DNA from: an uncultured bacterium
GTDB taxonomy: Bacteria > Planctomycetota > Phycisphaerae > Phycisphaerales > SM1A02
DNA: 5,249 bases
Assembly (NCBI GenBank): GCA_903867275.1
Contig: CAIPQY010000127.1
Span: forward strand, 1-5,249
Reading direction: 5' to 3'
The notes beneath the pieces were generated by a model. The model saw nothing but the letters and a program-made list of their open reading frames with translations. It was not told the DNA's origin and ran no database searches. This document shows positions 1-5,249 of the stretch, piece by piece (positions within the stretch are counted from its first letter, which is position 1; each line of letters starts with the position of its first letter). The translations under genes were made by a program, and so were the position numbers.

Positions 1-1329
1 GCCCAGCAGCTCGGCGGTCTGCTCACGGTTGCCGTTGGTCATGGCCAGGGTCTGACGAATGGCTTCCTTCTCGAGGCGATCGAGGCCGATGCCCGCCAGG
101 CTGCCGACGCCGCCCGAGGCCTGCTCCCCCTCGCTCTCGCGGATTTCGGCCGGCACATCGCGCAGTTCCAGCCGCGGACCGGCGCAGGTGACCACCATGC
201 GGTGCACCACATTGAGCAGTTCACGCACGTTGCCGGGCCATGCGTAGGCGATCAGGCGCATCATGGCGGGATCCCCCACCTCGAGACGCGGCTTCGAAAG
301 TTCGGCGCACCAGCGACCCACCGCGTGCCGCACCAGCGCCGGCACATCCTCGCGACGCTCGCGCAGCGGCGGCAGGTGGATCTCGACGCCCTTGAGCCGG
401 AAGTACAGGTCCTGGCGGAAACGGCCCTGCGCACTGGCGTCCTTCAGCGTCTGGTTGGTGGCGCTGATGAAGCGCACATCCGCCTTGCGCGGTTCGTTGG
501 AGCCAAGGCGGATCACCTCGCCCGTCTCGAGCACGCGAAGCAGCTTGGGCTGCATGCTCATGGGCATGTCGCCGATCTCGTCGAGGAAGAGCGAACCCTT
601 GTCGGCGTACTCGAACACGCCCTCGCGGTCGCGATCAGCCCCGGTGAAGGCGCCGCGCACATGGCCGAAGAGCTGGTCCTCGAGCAGGCTCTCGCTCTGA
701 CCGGCGGCGTTGAAGGTGGCGAAGCGGCGCTCGCGTCGCTTGGAGTGCTTGTGGATGGCCTGCGCCACCAGTTCCTTGCCCGTGCCGCTTTCGCCGGTGA
801 TGAGCACGGGGATGGTGCTCGGGGCAACCTGCCGGATGGTGTCGATCACCAGCCGCATGGCGGCCGACTCGCCGATGATGCCCTCGAAGCCGTAGGCCGC
901 GTCCACCTGTCCGCGCAGCGAGGCGTTCTGATGACGCAGCAGCACGGTCTCGGCGGCGCGCTGCACCAGGTTGCGGAACACCACCACATCGAGCGGCTTC
1001 TCGATGAAGTCGTAGGCGCCCCCCTGCAGCGCGGCCTTTGCGGTTGGAACGTCACCGTGGGCAGTGACCAGGATGGTCTCCGCCTCTGGCTGGTGCGCCT
1101 TGGCCAGTTTCAGCACCTCCAGCCCGGCGGTCGGGGTGTCCATGACCAGGTCGGTCACGATCACGTCGAAGTTGCCGTTGCGCAGTTCGGGTTCGGCCTG
1201 CTTGAGCGAGTGCACCACCGTGCAGATGTGCCCGGGCTTTCGGAGGGTGTCCGCCATGGTCTGGGCGTGTTCCACCTCATCGTCGATGAGCAGCACCTGG
1301 GCCCTGACTTGCGCGCTCGCGTCGGTCAT
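1..1329 (-). CDS. Sigma54-dependent response regulator, NtrC/AtoC family (C-terminus cut by window edge)
   Basis: A two-component response regulator that, when phosphorylated, should drive transcription by sigma54 RNA polymerase. It has 443 codons in frame from the ATG at 1329 to the left edge. The receiver domain spans about residues 10-125, with acidic pair Asp16/Asp17, phosphoacceptor Asp60, Thr89 and Lys111. The AAA+ domain spans about 145-385, with Walker A GESGTGKE (179-186), the sigma54-contact loop GAFTGA (226-231), Walker B LFLDE (247-251), sensor ATN (290-292), the FRQDLYFRL arginine region (304-312) and WPGNVREL (364-371). A Fis-type helix-turn-helix begins near residue 420 and is cut at its second helix (AELLG), so only a few dozen residues should be missing. 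The loop after Asp60 seems one residue longer than in typical receivers. No partner histidine kinase is visible, and the target genes are unknown. The family call is firm; orthology to a named regulator cannot be decided. Confidence 0.96.
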   Translation of the reverse strand, partial: MTDASAQVRAQVLLIDDEVEHAQTMADTLRKPGHICTVVHSLKQAEPELRNGNFDVIVTDLVMDTPTAGLEVLKLAKAHQPEAETILVTAHGDVPTAKAALQGGAYDFIEKPLDVVVFRNLVQRAAETVLLRHQNASLRGQVDAAYGFEGIIGESAAMRLVIDTIRQVAPSTIPVLITGESGTGKELVAQAIHKHSKRRERRFATFNAAGQSESLLEDQLFGHVRGAFTGADRDREGVFEYADKGSLFLDEIGDMPMSMQPKLLRVLETGEVIRLGSNEPRKADVRFISATNQTLKDASAQGRFRQDLYFRLKGVEIHLPPLRERREDVPALVRHAVGRWCAELSKPRLEVGDPAMMRLIAYAWPGNVRELLNVVHRMVVTCAGPRLELRDVPAEIRESEGEQASGGVGSLAGIGLDRLEKEAIRQTLAMTNGNREQTAELLG

Positions 1330-1408
1330 CGGGTCGATTGTACGAACCTGACCGCTTTGCCTCATCAGCCATTCACGCCAGCGCGAGCGCTCTGCCGATT
1401 CTTGCCTC
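1330..1408. promoter_or_regulatory. Divergent intergenic region between the response regulator and murC
   Basis: These 79 bases separate the 5' ends of two divergent genes and must hold the promoter of the regulator. They probably also hold that of the murC operon, although no good -35/-10 pair reading towards murC is visible. Neither start has a Shine-Dalgarno sequence. No sigma54 (-24/-12) site with correct GG-N10-GC spacing was found, so self-activation by the neighbouring regulator is not supported by the sequence. Confidence 0.6.
1337..1342 (-). promoter_or_regulatory. Candidate -10 element of the response regulator gene
   Basis: Read on the minus strand the hexamer is TACAAT, five of six matches to the sigma70-type TATAAT. 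It ends 7 bases before the regulator's ATG, so transcription would begin at or next to the start codon. The best -35 at a 17-base spacer is ATGAGG (1360-1365 on the minus strand), only three of six matches to TTGACA, so this call rests mainly on the -10 and its position. Confidence 0.4.
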
Positions 1409-2929
1409 GTGAGCACGATTCCCTCCCCCAGCATGGCGGACATCACCAACTTCGCCCCTACGATGCGCGACATGAACCGCCCCACCTCGACTCCCGCGCC
1501 CGCGCTGAAGGGTGCGCGCGTGTGGATGGTGGGTGCCGGCGGCACCGGGATGAGCGGGCTGGCTCGCCTGCTGCTGAAGGCCGGCGCGCATGTGCGCGGC
1601 GAGGACGCCGAAGGTGGCGCCGCGGTGGATGCGCTGCGTGCCGATGGCCTGCAGATCACGACCGGTGCGGCACATGGCCTTCCCTCCGACGTGGATCTGG
1701 TGGTGGCCACCGCTGCCGCCGGCATGACGCACCCCACCTTGGCCGCGGCCAAGTCGCGCGGCGTGCCCATTCGCACCTACGCACAGACGCTTGGCCTGCT
1801 GCACGAGATGCGCACCGGCGTGTCGGTGGCCGGCACGCATGGCAAGAGCACCACAACCTGCCTGCTGACCTGGTGCCTGATGCGCGCCGGCATGGATCCG
1901 GGCTTCATCGCCGGCGCCACATGCACCGCACTTGGCGGCAACGCGCGTCCGGGCGCGGCGACCGTGCCCGCCGGCCCCTTCGCCGGTCGCGGCGGACTGC
2001 TGGTGACCGAGTCGTGCGAATTCGACCGCTCGTTCCATGCGCTGCATCCGGCCGCGGCAATCGTGAACAACGTGGAGGCCGACCACCTTGACTGCTACGG
2101 CACCCTGCAGGCGATCGTGGAGAGCTTCGCCCACTTCGCGCGCCAGCTTCCGCCCGCCGCCGCGGGTGGCTACCTGTTGATCGCCCACGAGGGCGCGCAT
2201 CGCGAGGCGATCACCAAGGGCATCACGGCGCACTTCGAGACCTTTGGCCAGCATCCGAAGGCCACGCACCGCATGGAACGCGCCGCGGACGGCCTGGTGC
2301 GCGTGCTGCGCGACGGCGAGGAAACGCTGCGCTGGCGGCCACGCATGATGGGCGAGCACAACGCGCTCAACGCGACGGCCGCCGGCGTGATGGCGCTGCG
2401 GCTGGGCGCATCGCGCGAGGCCGTGGAAGACGCGCTGAGCGACTTCACCGGACTGGATCGGCGCCAGCAGATGGTGGGTCTGGCGCGCATGCCCTTCGGT
2501 GATGTGCGCGTGTTCGACGACTATGGCCATCATCCCACCGAGATCCGCGTGACCCTGAAGGCCCTGCGCGAAGAGACGCGCGCACGCCGATTGCTGTGCG
2601 TGTTCCAGCCGCACCAGCACAGCCGCACGCGCGAACTGTTGAATGACTTCGCGGGCGCCTTCGCCGATGCCGATGTGGTGCTGCTGCCGGACATCCATTC
2701 GGTGCGCGACACGGATGCCGATCGCGCGTCCGTGAACAGCGCGATGCTGGCGCAGCGGATCGCCGCGACCGGCAGCAACGTGGAAGCCGTCGGCACGCTC
2801 GATGCGGCACTGACGCGCCTACAGGCCTGCCTGCAAACAGGCGACGTGGTGGTGACCATGGGCGCCGGGCCGGTGTGGAAGGTGGCCCACAAGCTGGTGA
2901 GCGGAGGCGCGCCAACCCATGGCGTGTGA
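1409..2929 (+). CDS. murC: UDP-N-acetylmuramate--L-alanine ligase MurC
   Basis: Cytoplasmic Mur ligase that uses ATP to attach L-alanine to UDP-MurNAc, the first amino acid of the peptidoglycan stem. Numbered from the GTG at 1409 (506 aa), it has the N-terminal nucleotide-sugar motif GAGGTGMSGLA (42-52), the ATP P-loop GTHGKSTT (142-149, Lys146), ESCEFDRSF (201-209), NNVEADHLDCYG (220-231), GEHNALN (315-321), FDDYGHHPTEI (369-379) and FQPHQHSRT (399-407). All three Mur ligase domains are present. The start is uncertain: ATGs at 1433, 1463 and 1472 are in frame, and starting at 1472 gives 485 aa, close to the 491 aa of E. coli MurC. I kept 1409 because G/C-rich third codon positions begin about there (19 of the first 21 codons). 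No start has a Shine-Dalgarno sequence. First gene of the murC-murB-ddl unit; its end overlaps murB by 11 bases. Confidence 0.97.
   Translation: MSTIPSPSMADITNFAPTMRDMNRPTSTPAPALKGARVWMVGAGGTGMSGLARLLLKAGAHVRGEDAEGGAAVDALRADGLQITTGAAHGLPSDVDLVVATAAAGMTHPTLAAAKSRGVPIRTYAQTLGLLHEMRTGVSVAGTHGKSTTTCLLTWCLMRAGMDPGFIAGATCTALGGNARPGAATVPAGPFAGRGGLLVTESCEFDRSFHALHPAAAIVNNVEADHLDCYGTLQAIVESFAHFARQLPPAAAGGYLLIAHEGAHREAITKGITAHFETFGQHPKATHRMERAADGLVRVLRDGEETLRWRPRMMGEHNALNATAAGVMALRLGASREAVEDALSDFTGLDRRQQMVGLARMPFGDVRVFDDYGHHPTEIRVTLKALREETRARRLLCVFQPHQHSRTRELLNDFAGAFADADVVLLPDIHSVRDTDADRASVNSAMLAQRIAATGSNVEAVGTLDAALTRLQACLQTGDVVVTMGAGPVWKVAHKLVSGGAPTHGV
2903..2907 (+). promoter_or_regulatory. Ribosome binding site of murB
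   Basis: GGAGG lies inside the end of murC, 11 bases before the ATG at 2919. The gap is slightly long, but the alternative ATG at 2934 would be 26 bases away, so this site favours the start at 2919. Confidence 0.6.
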
Positions 2930-3887
2930 AACGATGGCAGCGCCGATCGAGCGGATCTGTGAAGACGTTGATGCACAGGTGACGCTGTCCGCGCCACTGG
3001 CAAAGCACACCTGGTTCGGCGTGGGCGGCGGATGCGACGCACTGGTGCAGCCGCGCTCGGAGGCGGCGTTGTCCACGCTGCTTCACCGCTGCGCCGAAGC
3101 CGACATTCCGGTGCGCGTGCTGGGTCAGGGCGCCAACCTGCTGGTGAGCGACGAGGGCGTGGATGGCGTGGTGCTGAAGCTGGACCAGCCCTGCTTCAGC
3201 GGCTGGCAGATTCGCGCGCAGGGTGATGCCGAACTGGTGCAGGCCGGTGGCGGCAGCGACATGGCGCGCGTGATGCATGAATCCGTGCGCGAAGGCCTTG
3301 GCGGGCTTGAACCCATGGCCGGCATTCCAGCAAGCGTTGGCGGTGCGGTGCGCATGAACGCCGGCGGACGCTACGGCGCGATCGGCGACGTGGTGGAACG
3401 CGTGACCATGATGGATGCGCACGGGCGCCTGACCACCCACGAGCGCAGCGCGATCCACTTCGACTATCGACACAACGATCTGCCGCAGGGACTGGTGCTG
3501 TCAGCGCTCTTCCGCCTGCAATCGGGCGACAAGGCGGCGCTGCGCGACCGCGTGGTGGAGATCATGAAGTACAAGAAGTCCACGCAGCCCATGGCGGAGA
3601 ACAGCGCGGGCTGCATGTTCCGCAACCCCACCCTGCCGAGCGGCGAGCGCGTGAGTGCCGGCATGCTGATCGATCGAAGCGGCCTGAAAGGTCTCGCCGT
3701 GGGCTCGGCCTCGGTCAGCCCGGCGCATGCCAACTTCATCTGCGTGGACAAGGCCGGCGGTAACGCCAACGACGTGATGCGCCTGGTGGAACGCGTGGTG
3801 GCGCAGGTGCAGCAGTCGCAGCAGGTGTCGCTGCAGACCGAGGTGGTGTTCTGGCGGCGCGGAGACCGCGCAGGAGCGATGCAATGA
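2919..3887 (+). CDS. murB: UDP-N-acetylmuramate dehydrogenase MurB
   Basis: Cytoplasmic FAD enzyme that reduces UDP-GlcNAc-enolpyruvate to UDP-MurNAc with NADPH, supplying the substrate of the MurC encoded just upstream. At 322 aa it fits the shorter type II MurB group. The FAD-binding region includes HTWFGVGG (30-37), LGQGANLLVSD (68-78) and GIPASVGGAVRMNAGG (135-150). Further motifs are DYRHN (182-186), KYKKSTQPM (217-225), SAGCMFRNP (229-237), IDRSGLKGL (251-259), SVSPAHANFI (265-274) and the C-terminal catalytic-Glu segment QTEVVFW (306-312). The notable point is Cys232, where most MurB enzymes carry the Ser that protonates the reaction intermediate (Ser229 in E. coli). Cys in this motif also occurs in other lineages, so the enzyme is probably active. 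The gene overlaps murC by 11 bases and ddl by 4, indicating cotranscription and translational coupling. Confidence 0.97.
   Translation: MACETMAAPIERICEDVDAQVTLSAPLAKHTWFGVGGGCDALVQPRSEAALSTLLHRCAEADIPVRVLGQGANLLVSDEGVDGVVLKLDQPCFSGWQIRAQGDAELVQAGGGSDMARVMHESVREGLGGLEPMAGIPASVGGAVRMNAGGRYGAIGDVVERVTMMDAHGRLTTHERSAIHFDYRHNDLPQGLVLSALFRLQSGDKAALRDRVVEIMKYKKSTQPMAENSAGCMFRNPTLPSGERVSAGMLIDRSGLKGLAVGSASVSPAHANFICVDKAGGNANDVMRLVERVVAQVQQSQQVSLQTEVVFWRRGDRAGAMQ
3872..3876 (+). promoter_or_regulatory. Ribosome binding site of ddl
   Basis: AGGAG within the last codons of murB, 7 bases before the ddl ATG at 3884. It is the best Shine-Dalgarno sequence in the window and fixes the ddl start. Confidence 0.8.
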
Positions 3888-4789
3888 AGGTGCTGTTGCT
3901 GAAGGGCGGACCGGATGCCGAGCGCGAGGTGAGCCTGATGAGCGGCGGACAGGTTGCGGCCGCGCTGCGTCGCGCCGGCGTGGACGTGAACGAGGTCATC
4001 ATTGATCGACCCACGCTGGCCGAGTTGCGCGACATGTCGGGCGATGTGGTGTTCCCGGTGCTGCACGGACCATGGGGCGAAGGCGGCGGCATGCAGGAAC
4101 TGCTGGCGCAGGACGGCCGTCCCTATGTGGGCTGCGAAGCCGCAGCCGCGCGTCTGGCCATGGACAAGCCGCTGAGCAAGCGCGCGGTGGCCGAAGTGGG
4201 CGTTCCCACCCCGGCTTCACAGGTGATCCGAGCGGGCGACAGCCTGACGCTGCAGCCTCCGTTGGTGCTGAAGCCCTGCGACGAGGGCAGCAGCGTGGAT
4301 CTGCGCGTGTGCCAGAGCCCGGAGGAGGTGCAGCGCGGACTGGCCGAACTGCTGCCCCGCCGCCCGGTGCTGCTGGCGGAGTCCTTCATCCGCGGGCGCG
4401 AGCTGACCATCGGCATGCTGCCTGACCGCGAACTGCCCCTGATCGAGGTGCGCCCCAAGTCGGGCCTGTACGACTTCGAGGCGAAGTACCGCCGCGACGA
4501 CACCGAGTACCTGCTTGATCCCGAACTGCCTGCCGGCGTTGAAGATGCGATCCGCCGCCATGCGCGCGCCGCGTGGAACCGCCTGGGCCTGCGGGATGTG
4601 GCGCGCATGGATTTCATGCTGGATGAGCGCGGGCCGTGGTTCCTGGAAGCGAACACCATGCCCGGCTTCACCGATCACTCCCTGGTGCCGAAGGCGGCGC
4701 GCCACGCGGGCATTTCCATGGAGATGCTGGTGCGAGGCATGGCGGAACGGGCTTTGGCCCGAGGCACCACGGCGACGGCTGCCCGCTGA
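3884..4789 (+). CDS. ddl: D-alanine--D-alanine ligase
   Basis: Cytoplasmic ATP-grasp ligase that joins two D-alanines into the dipeptide later added to the peptidoglycan precursor by MurF. Its 301 aa match the short DdlB-type form (306 aa in E. coli). Visible motifs are GGPDAEREVSLMSG (8-21, with the substrate-binding Glu15), PVLHGPWGEGG (58-68), the YVG and MDK...SK segments (81-99), LKPCDEGSSVDL (129-140), ESFIRGRELT (166-175), the omega-loop EAKY (199-202), ARMDFMLD (240-247) and the metal-binding EANTMPGFTDHSL (255-267). Tyr202 aligns with Tyr216 of E. coli DdlB, where Phe is linked to D-Ala-D-lactate synthesis, so ordinary D-Ala-D-Ala specificity is expected. Its ATG overlaps the murB stop (ATGA), and it is followed by 74 non-coding bases. 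Confidence 0.98.
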   Translation: MKVLLLKGGPDAEREVSLMSGGQVAAALRRAGVDVNEVIIDRPTLAELRDMSGDVVFPVLHGPWGEGGGMQELLAQDGRPYVGCEAAAARLAMDKPLSKRAVAEVGVPTPASQVIRAGDSLTLQPPLVLKPCDEGSSVDLRVCQSPEEVQRGLAELLPRRPVLLAESFIRGRELTIGMLPDRELPLIEVRPKSGLYDFEAKYRRDDTEYLLDPELPAGVEDAIRRHARAAWNRLGLRDVARMDFMLDERGPWFLEANTMPGFTDHSLVPKAARHAGISMEMLVRGMAERALARGTTATAAR

Positions 4790-4849
4790 ATCTGGACACC
4801 GGGCGACAACCACTTCGCTCGAAATTCCATTTTCCGGATCGTCTGCGCC

Positions 4850-4855
4850 GATAGT
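4850..4855 (+). promoter_or_regulatory. Candidate -10 element before the ftsQ-like gene
   Basis: GATAGT sits 8 bases before the ATG at 4864, in a 74-base gap (4790-4863) that also has an A/T-richer patch at 4821-4836. It matches TATAAT at four of six positions, but no good -35 lies at normal spacing. The spacing to the ATG resembles that before the response regulator gene. Read-through from ddl is equally possible, as no terminator is evident in the gap. Confidence 0.25.
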
Positions 4856-4863
4856 GCCTGATC

Positions 4864-5249
4864 ATGGCTCGACGTCGTACCAAGGCATCCAAGTCCGGCA
4901 CCTCCCTCAACGCACGTTGGACGGCCATGCGCCCCGCCCTGGTGGCCGGCGCGTGGGCCGCCACGCTGATCGGCGCAGCGCTCGCTCTTGGCATGGGCGT
5001 GCCCGTGCTGCGGGCCGAGGCGCTGGCAAGCCGCTCCGATGCGCCGCTTCGCGTGCGATTCGAGAACCGTCCGGCATGGATGAACGACGGTGAACTGGGA
5101 CCGCTGGCTGACGCGGTCGGCGAGCACATGCGTGGCTCGCCCATGGACCGCACCGGCCTGTCGGCGGCGAAGGATGCCCTGATGAACACCGGCTGGTTCG
5201 AAGAGGTGACGCAGGTGCGCCGCAGTGGCGACGATGAAGTGACCGTTGA
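4864..5249 (+). CDS. ftsQ: FtsQ/DivIB-like cell division protein with POTRA-type region (C-terminus cut by window edge)
   Basis: Predicted single-pass inner-membrane protein of the division complex, with most of its mass in the periplasm. 128 complete codons are present; the frame runs off the right edge, and the TGA in the last three bases is out of frame. It starts with a basic cytoplasmic tail (MARRRTKASKS), followed by a hydrophobic membrane segment at about residues 24-48. A linker then leads into a beta-alpha-alpha-beta pattern typical of POTRA domains: PLRVRFENRPAWM (61-73), two helical stretches (about 77-90 and 98-108), then TGWFEEVTQVRR (109-120). Identification rests on this architecture and on the position right after ddl, where ftsQ sits in many dcw clusters; sequence similarity to E. 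coli FtsQ is not evident. Other POTRA membrane proteins are a possible alternative. No Shine-Dalgarno sequence precedes the start, which was chosen because it includes the basic tail before the membrane helix. Confidence 0.75.
   Translation, partial: MARRRTKASKSGTSLNARWTAMRPALVAGAWAATLIGAALALGMGVPVLRAEALASRSDAPLRVRFENRPAWMNDGELGPLADAVGEHMRGSPMDRTGLSAAKDALMNTGWFEEVTQVRRSGDDEVTV

Noticed and set aside
1353..1380. Possible sigma54 promoter (minus strand TGGC...GGC) upstream of the regulator
   Set aside because: The GG and GC elements are 8 bases apart rather than the required 10, and no TTGC -12 box is present.
202..2091. Long plus-strand open frame across the regulator and the first half of murC
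   Set aside because: It is antisense to a regulator with complete family motifs and out of frame with murC. Its protein is rich in His, Arg and Ala with no recognisable domain, as expected of a shadow frame in GC-rich DNA.
1373..2698. Long minus-strand open frame antisense to murC
   Set aside because: It lies opposite well-conserved MurC motifs and has low-complexity His/Ala/Gly/Arg composition. This is a GC-rich shadow frame.
2445..3473. Long minus-strand open frame antisense to murC and murB
   Set aside because: It spans two conserved genes on the other strand and shows no domain or plausible start context.
4781..4804. GCCCG...CGGGC inverted repeat at the end of ddl as a terminator
   Set aside because: The stem is only 5 bp with a 14-base loop and no T-run follows; this is common by chance in GC-rich sequence.
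5247..5249. Terminal TGA as the stop of the last gene
   Set aside because: The ftsQ-like frame ends its last full codon at 5247, so the TGA is out of frame; the gene runs past the window.

Overview
This is a compact, GC-rich bacterial window (about two thirds G+C by eye) with five protein genes and no mobile elements, repeats, CRISPR or RNA genes that I can see. Protein details point to a member of Planctomycetota, probably the Phycisphaerae side. These include the MurC motifs GTHGKST and QPHQHSRT, the Ddl opening GGPDAEREVSL, a MurB with Cys in its catalytic-Ser motif, and a FtsQ-like protein with a short basic N-terminus and a POTRA-type region. This assignment rests on memory of family flavours, not on a search, and should be read as tentative.

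Layout: on the minus strand, from base 1329 to the left edge, lies an NtrC/AtoC-type sigma54-dependent response regulator. Its last part, inside the Fis-type DNA-binding helix-turn-helix, is cut by the window edge. A short divergent intergenic region follows. The plus strand then carries murC, murB, ddl and the start of a ftsQ-like gene, cut by the right edge. The murC/murB pair overlaps by 11 bases and murB/ddl by an ATGA-type 4-base overlap. There is a 74-base gap before the ftsQ-like gene.

Together the plus-strand genes form the distal part of a division and cell-wall (dcw) cluster. MurB makes UDP-MurNAc, MurC adds L-Ala to it, Ddl makes the D-Ala-D-Ala dipeptide for the later MurF step, and the FtsQ-like protein would link wall synthesis to division at the membrane. 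The usual upstream neighbours (murG, ftsW, murD, mraY) do not sit before murC. The divergent response regulator does.

The most noteworthy pattern is in translation and transcription signals. The internal operon genes murB and ddl have recognisable Shine-Dalgarno sequences. The regulator and the ftsQ-like gene lack one and instead have a -10-like hexamer only 7 to 8 bases before their ATG, which suggests leaderless or near-leaderless transcripts. I found no convincing evidence of an undescribed biological system; the content is largely conserved housekeeping genes with some lineage-specific details.
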